Positions 23,875 through 32,617 of a stretch of 64,000 bases of DNA are shown here, piece after piece. Both the position numbers and the translations under genes were made by a program. Source of the stretch: Flavobacterium resistens (GTDB taxonomy: Bacteria; Bacteroidota; Bacteroidia; Flavobacteriales; Flavobacteriaceae). A model generated the notes under the pieces. It did not search any database, was not told the DNA's origin, and saw nothing but the letters and a program-made list of their open reading frames with translations. Location: the NCBI RefSeq assembly GCF_900182645.1, contig NZ_FXTA01000003.1, positions 1-64,000 of the forward strand, written 5' to 3'. The number at the start of each line of letters is the position of its first letter. The stretch's first letter is position 1.

Positions 23875-26409
23875 ATGTTGCTCCCCAAACAATTTCATTT
23901 TTTGTTTTTCCTTTTTTTTCTGGCCCTCAATCTTTTTGCTCAGGGCCAAGGGCAAGTCATGCCTTTTAAAAAGATCATATCTGAAATTGAAAAGCAGCAT
24001 CAGGTTAGTTTCAATTACACCGAAGATAATATTTCTGGACTTGAATTAATTCCGCCCAAAAAAACACTTTCGCTTGCACAAAAACTAGAATATCTTTCTA
24101 AAAAAACGAATTTATCTTTTGAAAATATTGGAAACCAATTCATTAATATTTATAAAAAAAGTGATGAACCTCAAATCATTTGTGGATATGTTTTTTCTAA
24201 TGCCGATAAAAAACCAATAGAAAACGCCAATATTAATTTAGACGATAAAACGCAAACCAGAACGGATTCAAAAGGTTATTTTGAATTTAAAAAAGAAAAT
24301 CAAAATACGTTTCTCATCACGCATATTGGATTTGTATCCAAAAAAAATACAATCGGAAATACCGATTCTGAAAATTGTCTTCAACTATTTTTGGAACCTG
24401 AAATCACGGAACTTCACGAAATTAAAACCAATGCTATTTTGGCTTCGGGAATTTCTAAAAATGTCGATGGATCGTTTGAGATTAAACCCAAAAAATTTGG
24501 AATTTTACCCGGACTTATTGAACCCGATGCTTTGCAAACCATGCAGCAAATTCCGGGTGTTAATAGTATCGACGAAAGCGTATCGAGCATCAACGTTCGC
24601 GGCGGTACGCATGATCAGAATTTGTTTTTATGGAACGGAATTCGGATGTACCAAACGGGACATTTTTTTGGTTTAATATCGGTTTTCAATCCCAATTTAG
24701 CGCATACGATTTCAATTTATAAAAACGGAAGTTCTGCTTTTTACGGAGAAAGTGTATCCAGTGTTGTAGCAATGTCTTCGACGCCGGAAACCGCTGAAAA
24801 AAATTCTTTCAGCGCAGGAATCAATATGATTAATGCCGATATTTATGCGAAATATAATCTTTCGAAAAAAAGTTATATTGAAATTTCAGCCCGAAAATCC
24901 ATTACTGATTTTGTTGAAACGCCCACTTACAAAGAGTATTTTAATAAAGTATTTCAGAATACCACAATCACTGATTTCTCAAACAATCAAAACGTTGATT
25001 ATCAAAGCGACAAGAAATTTGGCTTTTATGATGCGACGCTAAAATATGTTCAAAAAATAGGAAACAAAGATCAAATCGTACTTGATTTAATTACGATTAA
25101 AGATAATCTGGAAGTTTTTCAAAGTGCGACGGTATATGATATTTTCAGATCAGAAAACAACATATTGCGTCAACAGAATTATGGCGGGAATTTGGCCTGG
25201 AAAAGAAATTGGAACAGCTTTAATACCACTAAAATCAATGTTTATAATTCGGCTTATGAACTTTTAGCCAATCAGACTACAACTTTTGAAAATCAAATTG
25301 TGATTCAGGAGAATACGGTTAATAATAACGGAGTTAACTTAGAAAACAATCATATTCTGAACTCTAAATTTAGTTTAAATGATGGTTATCAGTTTAACGA
25401 AATAGGCATCACTAATTTGGAGGATGTAACCAATCCTGATTTCTATCGTAAAGTTAAAGATGTTTTGAGAACACATGCTTTAATTTTGGAAGGAAAATAC
25501 AATGACACCATTTCGAGAGTTTATTTTAAAGCCGGAACGCGAGTTAATTATATCGAAAAATTTAAAAAATTCATTCCCGAGCCTAGAATTCAGTTTGGTT
25601 ATGGAATCAATAAAAGTCTGAATTTAGAATTGCTGGGCGAAATGAAAAGTCAAAATTCCCAACAAATTATTGACTTGCAAAAAGATTATTTCGGAATTGA
25701 AAAAAGACGATGGATTATCTCAAACGACTCCACAATTCCTATTCAGAAAAGCAGACAACTATCATTAAACTTATCTTATGAAAAAAAAGGCTGGCTGCTT
25801 GATATTGAAAATTTTTATAAAAAAGTAACCGGAATTACAACCTCGAGCCAAGGTTTTCAGAATCAATTGGAATTTGTAAAAACAACCGGAGATTATGAAA
25901 TCTGGGGAACAGAAATGCTTGTTCAGAAAAAAATGAATCATTTTTTGACCTGGTTGAGTTATACTTACAATCATAATAATTATCATTTTGTTAATTATGA
26001 ATATCCCGTTTTTCCTAACAACTTTGAGGTAATGCATACAGCAACATGGGCGGGGATTTATGAGAAAAACAATTTCAAAATTGCTTTAGGAACAAAATGG
26101 ACTTCGGGCCGGCCAAAAACTTCTCCAGACAATTCTCAAATTGATCTTTCTAATCCTACATTGGTATACAATAAACCTAATAACACCAATTTGCACACTT
26201 TTGCGCAAGTGAATTTTTCTTCGACTTATAAGTGGGAAGATGCTAATGGAATTCAGTATAAATTGGGCGTTTCCATCTTGAATATCCTTAACCGAAAAAA
26301 TGAAATCAGCGAATATTATAGAATAAGTTCGCTAACAAATTCTATTGAAGAAGTGGAAACATTTTCACTGCAACGAACTCCTAATGTGAGTTTTAGAGTT
26401 TCATTTTAA
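23875..26409 (+). CDS. TonB-dependent receptor with STN domain
   Basis: An 844-residue outer-membrane receptor with the ATG immediately after the FecR stop, implying coupled translation. After a signal peptide (FLFFLFFLALNLFAQGQG) come an STN domain (PFKKIISEIEKQHQVSFNYT), a carboxypeptidase-regulatory-like domain (ICGYVFSNADKKPIENANI), a plug (QTMQQIPGVNSIDESVSSI, NVRGGTHDQNLFLWNGIRM) and a barrel ending RTPNVSFRVSF. It is shorter than SusC proteins and has no SusD partner, so it resembles FecA-type receptors for small ligands. The ligand is not evident. It very likely signals through the adjacent FecR/sigma pair, and the exported proteins downstream may form its regulon. Confidence 0.93.
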   Translation: MLLPKQFHFLFFLFFLALNLFAQGQGQVMPFKKIISEIEKQHQVSFNYTEDNISGLELIPPKKTLSLAQKLEYLSKKTNLSFENIGNQFINIYKKSDEPQIICGYVFSNADKKPIENANINLDDKTQTRTDSKGYFEFKKENQNTFLITHIGFVSKKNTIGNTDSENCLQLFLEPEITELHEIKTNAILASGISKNVDGSFEIKPKKFGILPGLIEPDALQTMQQIPGVNSIDESVSSINVRGGTHDQNLFLWNGIRMYQTGHFFGLISVFNPNLAHTISIYKNGSSAFYGESVSSVVAMSSTPETAEKNSFSAGINMINADIYAKYNLSKKSYIEISARKSITDFVETPTYKEYFNKVFQNTTITDFSNNQNVDYQSDKKFGFYDATLKYVQKIGNKDQIVLDLITIKDNLEVFQSATVYDIFRSENNILRQQNYGGNLAWKRNWNSFNTTKINVYNSAYELLANQTTTFENQIVIQENTVNNNGVNLENNHILNSKFSLNDGYQFNEIGITNLEDVTNPDFYRKVKDVLRTHALILEGKYNDTISRVYFKAGTRVNYIEKFKKFIPEPRIQFGYGINKSLNLELLGEMKSQNSQQIIDLQKDYFGIEKRRWIISNDSTIPIQKSRQLSLNLSYEKKGWLLDIENFYKKVTGITTSSQGFQNQLEFVKTTGDYEIWGTEMLVQKKMNHFLTWLSYTYNHNNYHFVNYEYPVFPNNFEVMHTATWAGIYEKNNFKIALGTKWTSGRPKTSPDNSQIDLSNPTLVYNKPNNTNLHTFAQVNFSSTYKWEDANGIQYKLGVSILNILNRKNEISEYYRISSLTNSIEEVETFSLQRTPNVSFRVSF

Positions 26410-26716
26410 TCTTAATCCTACAAGGTTAAAAAAAAATCTTAGACTTTTTTTACTTTTTTTTTGCAAAATATCAATTCTTAAGGTAGGGTATTCTATCGCA
26501 AGACTGTTTTACTATTGAATTTATCAAAATAGTAAAAAATGAAACCCTTCAAAAACCTGAAATTATATCCTCTTGACAGTTCGTAATCCTAAAATTACGG
26601 AATAAAATGTCCTTTAAAATCAAGCAAAAAACCTTGATACAAAATCATTAAACCAAAATACTTTACTAATCTGTAAAGTCCTTTTTCAATTTAACATAAC
26701 TTAAATCAAAATCAAT
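26410..26716. other. intergenic region with a ggtagggta word
   Basis: This 307-bp spacer between the receptor and the YxFxxD lipoprotein holds ggtagggta at 26482-26490, followed by an AT-rich part. It resembles the box after the sigma gene and could be where transcription of the downstream exported-protein genes begins. No coding frame or strong terminator is visible. Confidence 0.35.
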
Positions 26717-27628
26717 ATGAAATTAAGACAGATTAAATTCGCCGCAATCACTCTTGCAATCACATCAATTTTTATAAGCTGCAGCAGCGACAATGGTGGT
26801 GACACTACTCCCACTCCTCCTGAAGTTCCTGTTACAAAAACAGAAATAAACCTTTCTACAAGTGCTACTTTAGGCTCTTATCTTTCAGACAAAAACGGAA
26901 GATCTTTATATTTTTTCGCAACAGATGCAAACGGGCAATCTTCATGTACAGGCGGATGTGAAGCTTTTTGGCCAGTTTTTTTTGTTGATAATTTAACCAC
27001 AGACAAATTAGGAACCGGATTAACATTAGCAGATTTCGCTTCGATTACTACTACTTCTGGCAAAAAACAATTGACTTATAAAGGTTGGCCTTTGTACTAC
27101 TATGCACCAATGTCTGCCGGAGATGGATATGGTGGCGCAGGTGTCAACACGCCAGAAGCTGCAGGAAAAACTTCAGGAGACGGAGTTGATGGTACTTGGT
27201 TTATTGCAAAACCAGATTATTCTATCATGATTGTGAGAAGTCAACTTGTCGGACATGATGGGAAAAATTACAAATCAGATTATACCGTTGGAGTTGGTAC
27301 AACTACCTATTTTACTGATGCTAAAGGATTGACATTGTATACATTCAAAAATGACAATTTCAAGAAAAACAATTTCACAAAAGAAGATTTTTCAAACAAT
27401 GCGGTTTGGCCAATTTATGAAACAGATAAAATTGTTATTCCGTCTACACTTGATAAATCTAAATTCAGTTCGATAACCGTTTTTGGAAAAGTGCAATTGA
27501 CTTATAATGGCTGGCCTTTGTATTACTTCGGGCAAGATGCCGGCGTAAGAGGCGCTAACAAAGGAATTAGTTTTCCAAGTCCTGGAATTTGGCCAGTTCC
27601 GGTAAAAGATATTCCGCTTACTATATAA
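26717..27628 (+). CDS. COG4315-type lipoprotein with YxFxxD repeats
   Basis: A 303-residue lipoprotein with the lipobox ending at Cys22 (ITSIFISC). It contains two pairs of the secreted-repeat domain (Lipoprotein_15/COG4315). The named motif Y-x-[FWY]-x-x-D occurs as YFFATD, YTFKND and YYFGQD, alternating with the partner motif KQLTYKGWPLYYYAP and VQLTYNGWPLYYFG. A CTGGCEAFWPVF segment has two cysteines that could form a disulfide. The family is widespread in exported proteins of unknown role. It ends in a good terminator and lies between a TonB receptor and a group of redox-associated exported proteins. Confidence 0.86.
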   Translation: MKLRQIKFAAITLAITSIFISCSSDNGGDTTPTPPEVPVTKTEINLSTSATLGSYLSDKNGRSLYFFATDANGQSSCTGGCEAFWPVFFVDNLTTDKLGTGLTLADFASITTTSGKKQLTYKGWPLYYYAPMSAGDGYGGAGVNTPEAAGKTSGDGVDGTWFIAKPDYSIMIVRSQLVGHDGKNYKSDYTVGVGTTTYFTDAKGLTLYTFKNDNFKKNNFTKEDFSNNAVWPIYETDKIVIPSTLDKSKFSSITVFGKVQLTYNGWPLYYFGQDAGVRGANKGISFPSPGIWPVPVKDIPLTI

Positions 27629-27644
27629 ACTGATAAAATAGAAG

Positions 27645-27690
27645 AAAACATTATTAAGGCTGAAATCAAAATAAGTCCTAATAATGTTTT
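27645..27690 (+). terminator. intrinsic terminator after the YxFxxD lipoprotein gene
   Basis: aaaacattattaagg at 27645-27659 pairs with cctaataatgtttt at 27677-27690, with one bulged base and a 17-nt loop; the T-rich end of the stem forms the tail. It partly separates the lipoprotein gene from those downstream. Confidence 0.7.
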
Positions 27691-27717
27691 CTAAATATCA
27701 TCAAATTGAAAAGAGAA

Positions 27718-28113
27718 ATGAATAAAAAAACCAAAATAATTATTTCCATACTATTCGCAATTGTCCTAATCATTTTTCTCTCTTATAACTATTTAATGCA
27801 CAGCGGAGCTCGAAATTTAGCAACTGAAAAAACAGATTTCACAGTTAGTTCTACTGCCATCACAGCCGAATTTATTTCAGATTTAGAAGCTGCAAACAAA
27901 AAATATCTTGAAAATGCCGTTGCTATAAAAGGAAAAATAACAGCTCTGAATGGAAAAGAAGTAATTCTGGACGGTACTATTATCTGCAGTTTTAAAGATC
28001 AGGATTTATCTATTAAAAAAGATCAAATAGTGACTGTAAAAGGGAGAATTGTCGGATATGATGATTTGATGGGCGAAGTAAAACTAGATCAATGTTTTAT
28101 AATCAAAAACTAA
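27718..28113 (+). CDS. OB-fold (tRNA_anti-like) membrane-anchored protein
   Basis: A 131-residue protein. The ATG at 27718 is preferred over a TTG four codons upstream. Residues 3-22 form an N-terminal anchor or signal (TKIIISILFAIVLIIFLSY) with no lipobox. The rest matches the tRNA_anti-like OB-fold family: AANKKYLENAVAIKGKI, EVILDGTIICSF and IVTVKGRIVGYDDLMGEVKLD. In Bacteroidota this fold appears in small exported proteins and does not imply tRNA binding. Its stop is 4 bp before the DUF5777 gene, so the two are co-transcribed. Confidence 0.75.
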   Translation: MNKKTKIIISILFAIVLIIFLSYNYLMHSGARNLATEKTDFTVSSTAITAEFISDLEAANKKYLENAVAIKGKITALNGKEVILDGTIICSFKDQDLSIKKDQIVTVKGRIVGYDDLMGEVKLDQCFIIKN

Positions 28114-28117
28114 TTAA

Positions 28118-28981
28118 ATGAAGGTAAAATTATTTTTATCCGTAGCATTTTTTCTTTCAATCATTTGTCATGTATCGGCACAGGATGATTTGTTAAAGGA
28201 ACTGGATACTATAAAATCAAAAGAAAAACAGACAGAAACTTTAGGTTTCAAAGGATTGCAGATTTGTAATATGCAATCAACAAAATTAACCGCCAAAGGT
28301 GAATGGTATGTATTGATTTCCCATCGATTTGGTGATTTGACTGAAGGGTTTGAGAATTTCTTTGGATTAGATGATGCATATACCAAATTGGGAGCAATTT
28401 ACGGTGTAACCAACTGGCTTTCTGTTGGAGCTTCAAGACAAACTAATAATAAAATTTATGAATTGACATTAAAATACAGATTGAAAACGCAGGAAGTTGA
28501 TGGCTTTCCGGTGACTATTGTGGGCTATAATACGATGGATATCAATACCAATTTAAGTACAGATCAATATCCGAATTTACAATTTAATAATCGATTGGCT
28601 TATACTACACAATTGTTGGTTTCAAGACAATTTTCAGATAAGATTTCACTTGAAATAAATCCAATTTATATTCATAAAAATCTATACGATGAAACTACGG
28701 AAAGAAAGGATCAATTTGCGGTTGGACTTGGCGGAAGATATAAATTCACAAAAAGATTAAGCATGAATCTTGAATATGCTCCCCGAATTAATGCTCCCGA
28801 AAGTGAGGTATATCACAACTTGCTTTCAGTAGGATTAGATATTGATACAGGTGGGCACATTTTTCAAATGGTATTCTCAAATTGCCAGACTATGAACGAC
28901 GTTTATGCATTTTCTAATGCTACAGGAAAATGGAATGGCGGAGGTATTTACTTCGGATTTAATCTATACAGGGTTTTTTAA
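28118..28981 (+). CDS. DUF5777-family exported beta-barrel protein
   Basis: A 287-residue protein with a signal peptide (FLSVAFFLSIICHVSAQ) and repeated amphipathic beta-strands (WYVLISHRFGDLTEGFENFF, KLGAIYGVTNWLSVGASRQ, LAYTTQLLVSRQFSDKISL), ending in an aromatic residue after IYFGFNLYRVF, as outer-membrane barrels do. The HRFGD block and the GVTNWLSVG strand fit the DUF5777 family of Bacteroidota. Function is unknown. It follows the OB-fold gene by 4 bp and precedes a c-type cytochrome lipoprotein by 18 bp, so an outer-membrane partner for an electron-transfer or surface process is possible. Confidence 0.78.
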   Translation: MKVKLFLSVAFFLSIICHVSAQDDLLKELDTIKSKEKQTETLGFKGLQICNMQSTKLTAKGEWYVLISHRFGDLTEGFENFFGLDDAYTKLGAIYGVTNWLSVGASRQTNNKIYELTLKYRLKTQEVDGFPVTIVGYNTMDINTNLSTDQYPNLQFNNRLAYTTQLLVSRQFSDKISLEINPIYIHKNLYDETTERKDQFAVGLGGRYKFTKRLSMNLEYAPRINAPESEVYHNLLSVGLDIDTGGHIFQMVFSNCQTMNDVYAFSNATGKWNGGGIYFGFNLYRVF

Positions 28982-28999
28982 AAATTAATACGAAATTCT

Positions 29000-29344
29000 A
29001 TGAAAAAAATAAAAATTTGCCTGACCCTATTATCCAGTATTTTCATTGTCTCTTGTGAGTCTAACACCTATAGCGAATTAGCTCCGCCTACCGGCAATCC
29101 AACTTATGTAGCAAACATAGAGCATATTATGGAACATAACTGTATCAGCTGTCATTCCGGAACATCGCAATATCCAAATCTGGAAACGTATGATGGAGTC
29201 AAAAATGCCTGTACCAATGCGAATTTAATCTGCAGAATTGAATCTGAATCTTGTGGAGCACGAATGCCATTAGGAGGAAGTTTACCTCAAACAGATATTG
29301 ACATGATAAAACTTTGGGCAGCAAACGGATTTGTAAAAGAATAA
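29000..29344 (+). CDS. mono-haem c-type cytochrome lipoprotein
   Basis: A 114-residue lipoprotein with the lipobox ending at Cys19 (IFIVSC). The haem-binding CISCH motif is at residues 48-52 and a likely distal ligand is Met89 in CGARMPLGG. Three more cysteines (71, 78, 85) could form a disulfide. The spacing and the context HIMEHNCISCHSG fit small cytochromes used in electron transfer, and also the planctomycete-type cytochrome C module. It sits between the DUF5777 barrel and YceI genes with 9-18 bp gaps, so they form one operon. It is probably anchored to a membrane and periplasmic or surface-exposed. Confidence 0.84.
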   Translation: MKKIKICLTLLSSIFIVSCESNTYSELAPPTGNPTYVANIEHIMEHNCISCHSGTSQYPNLETYDGVKNACTNANLICRIESESCGARMPLGGSLPQTDIDMIKLWAANGFVKE

Positions 29345-29353
29345 ATTAAAACG

Positions 29354-29896
29354 ATGAAAAAAACAGCATTTTTAATTCTATTATTTTTTGTGGGAAACAT
29401 CATTTTCTCCCAAAAAATGATAACCCGAACCGGACAAATAAAATTTGAAGCTTCTGCACCTTCTTTCGAGCCTGTTGCAGCTGTAAATAATTCGGTTTCA
29501 GCAATTTTTGATAAATCTACTGGTGAATTTGCTGTACTGGCTTTGGTAAAAGCTTTCAAATTTGAAATTCCGCTTATGGAAGAACATTTTAATGAAAATT
29601 ATATGGAATCTTCCGTTTATCCAAAAGCCACATTTAAAGGAAAAATCATAGATTTTGATGCTTCTAAATTAAGCGCTTCAAAAAAATATGATGCAGAAGG
29701 TGATCTGACTATACATGGCGTTACAAAGAAGATTAAAACTAAAGTCAGTTTAGCCTTGAAAGATGGAAAATTATATCTCTCCAACAATTTTACAGTAAAA
29801 GCCCAAGATTATAATATCAAAATACCAAGTGTTGTAAAAAGCAAAGTTTCGGAAGATGTAAATATTGCCCTGAATTTTATTCTCGATGGAAAATAA
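29354..29896 (+). CDS. YceI-family lipocalin-like protein
   Basis: A 180-residue exported protein with a signal peptide (FLILLFFVGNIIFSQ). It shows the YceI pattern: GQIKFEASAPSFEPVAAVNN, SAIFDKSTGEFAVLALVKAF, FNENYMESSVYPKATFKGKI and LTIHGVTKKIKTKVSL. YceI proteins are beta-barrels that bind long isoprenoid or amphiphilic molecules such as polyprenyl quinones. A quinone-type ligand next to a cytochrome would make sense, but that is inference. It starts 9 bp after the cytochrome stop. Confidence 0.88.
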   Translation: MKKTAFLILLFFVGNIIFSQKMITRTGQIKFEASAPSFEPVAAVNNSVSAIFDKSTGEFAVLALVKAFKFEIPLMEEHFNENYMESSVYPKATFKGKIIDFDASKLSASKKYDAEGDLTIHGVTKKIKTKVSLALKDGKLYLSNNFTVKAQDYNIKIPSVVKSKVSEDVNIALNFILDGK

Positions 29897-29925
29897 TCTT
29901 TTTTAAACTCTAAAATTATACAATT

Positions 29926-30417
29926 ATGAAATCTCTATTTAATTTTTCGGCGCTCTTATTGTTGCTATTTATTGGAGTTTCTTGCTCTAGTAATGACGAT
30001 AATTCTAGTCCGTCGCCTATTATTGTAACATTCAATGCAACTTTGAGTGGAGCAAGTGAAGTTCCTGCAAATGCTTCAACAGCAACAGGAACAGCAACTT
30101 TGAGTTATAATAAAACCACAAAAATCTTTACAGTTACTGTGACGTATTCTGGCTTAACGCCAACTATGGGACATATACATATGGGCGCCGCAGGTACTAA
30201 TGGCCCTGTAATATTTCCGTTCTCTAGTTTGGCATCACCTATTAGTTATACTAGTACTGCTTTGACTGCAGCTCAAGAAACGGATCTTATGGCTAATAAT
30301 TATTATGTCAATCTACATTCTGAAGCTTTTTCAGGAGGCGAAATAAGAGGACAGCTCGTTACTGCTAATCCAGCTGGAAGCCCTGCCGGTGGCGGAGGTG
30401 GTGGCGGTGGCTACTAA
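29926..30417 (+). CDS. CHRD-domain lipoprotein
   Basis: A 163-residue lipoprotein with the lipobox ending at Cys20 (FIGVSC). Residues 35-145 are a CHRD domain (ATLSGASEVPANASTATGTA, KIFTVTVTYSGLTPTMGHIH, PISYTSTALTAAQETDLMAN, YVNLHSEAFSGGEIRGQL), named from chordin and common in bacterial exported proteins of unknown role. The C-terminus is a flexible glycine tail of eight consecutive glycines ending in tyrosine. It is the last gene of the rightward exported-protein group and ends at a strong bidirectional terminator. Confidence 0.87.
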   Translation: MKSLFNFSALLLLLFIGVSCSSNDDNSSPSPIIVTFNATLSGASEVPANASTATGTATLSYNKTTKIFTVTVTYSGLTPTMGHIHMGAAGTNGPVIFPFSSLASPISYTSTALTAAQETDLMANNYYVNLHSEAFSGGEIRGQLVTANPAGSPAGGGGGGGGY

Positions 30418-30444
30418 CTTCTCCTTTCTTAATTTTTGTTAATT

Positions 30445-30480
30445 ACCAGAGCCTTACTGTTGAATTAGTAAGGCTTTGGT
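30445..30480. terminator. bidirectional terminator between convergent operons
   Basis: accagagccttact at 30445-30458 pairs with agtaaggctttggt at 30467-30480 (one G-T pair), with an 8-nt loop and a T-rich tail on the plus side. It separates the rightward exported-protein operon from the leftward peptide-export locus. Confidence 0.82.
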
Positions 30481-30523
30481 ATTTTTAAGAGTCTTTTTAT
30501 TTCTTCTTTTTACACAAAAGATA

Positions 30524-31534
30524 CTATTTCATCTCATACTCTTGAAAATCCTTATCCTCGGAAATTTCACTTAAAAAATAACTTAATTCTTTCAAATCAA
30601 TTTGCTTTGGAAAGATATACTTATTGATAACAATTGTGGGAGTAAATATTATATTGTTTTCCGAATTCGAATTGAATTGAGCGTTTAAGATTTCGTTTAT
30701 TTTTATCTCGTTTAATGGTGATATTGGAGTTGCACATAATTTCTTTTCATCTTTATTTTCAAACCAATTGTGCAATTCTTTCATAAAAAATTCTTGCCCG
30801 TTTTCAAGATAAAAAGCCACTAATTGCTGATGTATTATTTTTGATTTTTTATAACTATAATCATTATTGTTAAAATTAAAACGAATATCTAAACCTACTT
30901 TATCGAAATTTTTTTGCAGTATTTCCTCTAAAATAAAATAGCTTTCTTTACAAAAATTACTAAACGGATTAATGACCATTATTATTTTTAATGACGCATC
31001 TATATTTCCCAACTGTATAGTTGATGATTGAGGTAGATTATTTTCCAGAATATTAAAGCTTAATAAAGTTTCTTTAAAAGCCTGATAATTATGGGTATTT
31101 TTATTTTCCTTTGATTGTTTGTCCCTTATTTTGATCAGTATTTTTTTTAAAACATTTCCTGTTTCTAATTCTGGATTTTCAATTAAAATTACAACACCAC
31201 TCCATTGAGATTCTAATTCTTTCTTTGAAATTTTAACTTTACTCTTGCCATTATAACAAATATAATTTTCATTTTTCACTTCAATAATACAATATCGTCT
31301 TTCATAGTTTTCATCTCGCAGTATAGCCATGAATCGATTTGGCAATGAATCTATTCTTGACGAATCAATATGAAAGGCTCCATTGTTGACATTAAAAAAA
31401 CTTAAAGTATCTGTAATTGATAATAAAGATGGATATGCTGGATGTACTTGAATTTGCAGATCAAATTCGTTTAGATCAATATAAAATCCTTCTTTTTCTA
31501 AATATTCATATATATTATAGAATTCTTTATTCAT
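30524..31534 (-). CDS. C39-like domain / thioredoxin-fold protein without VKOR domain
   Basis: A 336-residue protein whose first ~120 residues closely match the N-terminal domain of the VKOR fusion at 37128-38738 (YLEKEGFYIDLNEFDLQIQV, HPAYPSLLSITDTLSFFNV, NNGAFHID). This looks like a C39 peptidase fold without the catalytic DCGP motif. The C-terminal half is a DsbA-like thioredoxin fold (SLKIIMVINPFSNFCKES, FTPTIVINKYIFPKQIDL), but the active site is S192-N-F-C195 rather than CxxC, so only one cysteine remains. No membrane segment or signal peptide is visible. It is the last gene of the locus, 15 bp after a glycosyltransferase. It may bind or shield the precursor peptide instead of acting as an oxidase. 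Confidence 0.75.
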   Translation of the reverse strand: MNKEFYNIYEYLEKEGFYIDLNEFDLQIQVHPAYPSLLSITDTLSFFNVNNGAFHIDSSRIDSLPNRFMAILRDENYERRYCIIEVKNENYICYNGKSKVKISKKELESQWSGVVILIENPELETGNVLKKILIKIRDKQSKENKNTHNYQAFKETLLSFNILENNLPQSSTIQLGNIDASLKIIMVINPFSNFCKESYFILEEILQKNFDKVGLDIRFNFNNNDYSYKKSKIIHQQLVAFYLENGQEFFMKELHNWFENKDEKKLCATPISPLNEIKINEILNAQFNSNSENNIIFTPTIVINKYIFPKQIDLKELSYFLSEISEDKDFQEYEMK

Positions 31535-31549
31535 ATTATACTTAGAGTG

Positions 31550-32560
31550 TTAATTGTTTGTTCTTAGAAATAAATTCTTAAAAATGGCCCATTTTTCTTT
31601 TTTTTGCACTTCTTTCTCTGTAAAATAATTTTTTATAAATGTGTCATCAGGTTTATTTGTTATATATAAGCCATTTTCATCCCGATGTATTATTTCTTTT
31701 ATTTTGGTAGTATATTCAAGTCGTTTTGCATATTGCCTTTTTTCAATATCTCCATGCCAAATATGATATAAATCACCTTCAACAAATCCAATTTTCCCCT
31801 CTGTTACTTCATGAAAATCAACACTCCATAAAGCTTGTTGGGAAACATCATCACTACTGCTTTCATTCGAATTGGGTATTAATCCAGCCGCGGCATGAGC
31901 AATTATGTAGTCTGCTCCGCCAATTAAAGCCTTATCAAATAATGGCACAGCATCTAGAATCTCCCTTCTTGCTCCCCAGGCGAACCCTACATGACCATGC
32001 TTATTAAAATTTGTATTTTTCCAAAGTTCCGTTGTTGCAAAATTTGCACTAAAACTTCTCCAAACATTTTTATTCATAGCATTTGGCGAGTAAGATTCCC
32101 TTATTTTATCCATAGAAAAAGAAGGTTTTATTTCGTCTTTTTCCAGAAAAACGGCGTATTCAAATGGCTGTATTACTGTATTGGTTTCCAATTGTTTTAC
32201 TCCATCTACTATCCAATTTTCATTGGTAAAAACTACATCGGCATCAAGCCAAAAAATATATTTATATTTAGGAGGTAAATCGGCAATAATTTTATTTAAT
32301 AATGACTCTTTATGCCAAAGCAAATTCTCCGTATATACTCTTTTTATATTGTCATTTTCTTCAAGCTGGGGTTTCGAATTACCAATTACACATTCGATAA
32401 TCGAATGATCCAAATGTTTTATACTTTCATAGAATATACGGAAAGCTTTATTTCGATAAGGAGAATTCTGAGGATTGAAAAAACATGAAATAATAATTGC
32501 CTCAGGATGCATTTTGTACTTATTTTTAAAAACGGATTTTTTTTTAAGTGAATTGAACAT
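31550..32560 (-). CDS. GT-A type glycosyltransferase
   Basis: A 336-residue protein with a GT-A glycosyltransferase pattern: AIIISCFFNPQNSPYRNKAF at the first strand, LLWHKESLLNKIIADLP, and the metal-binding DxD as D106-A-D108 in YIFWLDADVVF. The late segment GHVGFAWGARREILDAVPLF and IGGADYIIAHAAAG resemble the acceptor region of galactosyltransferase-like enzymes. No membrane segment is visible. A start at Met17 is also possible. It lies inside a peptide-export locus between another glycosyltransferase and a thioredoxin-fold protein. The acceptor could be the exported peptide or a surface glycan; the sequence does not decide. Confidence 0.75.
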   Translation of the reverse strand: MFNSLKKKSVFKNKYKMHPEAIIISCFFNPQNSPYRNKAFRIFYESIKHLDHSIIECVIGNSKPQLEENDNIKRVYTENLLWHKESLLNKIIADLPPKYKYIFWLDADVVFTNENWIVDGVKQLETNTVIQPFEYAVFLEKDEIKPSFSMDKIRESYSPNAMNKNVWRSFSANFATTELWKNTNFNKHGHVGFAWGARREILDAVPLFDKALIGGADYIIAHAAAGLIPNSNESSSDDVSQQALWSVDFHEVTEGKIGFVEGDLYHIWHGDIEKRQYAKRLEYTTKIKEIIHRDENGLYITNKPDDTFIKNYFTEKEVQKKEKWAIFKNLFLRTNN

Positions 32561-32617
32561 ACTTTAAATTTTAATTACACAATTATTTATTTCACATAGA
32601 AAAGCTATATGAAACCT

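Noticed and set aside
24281..24676. 131-codon plus-strand frame inside the TonB receptor gene
   Set aside because: It lies in another frame of a well-supported receptor and has no homology pattern of its own.
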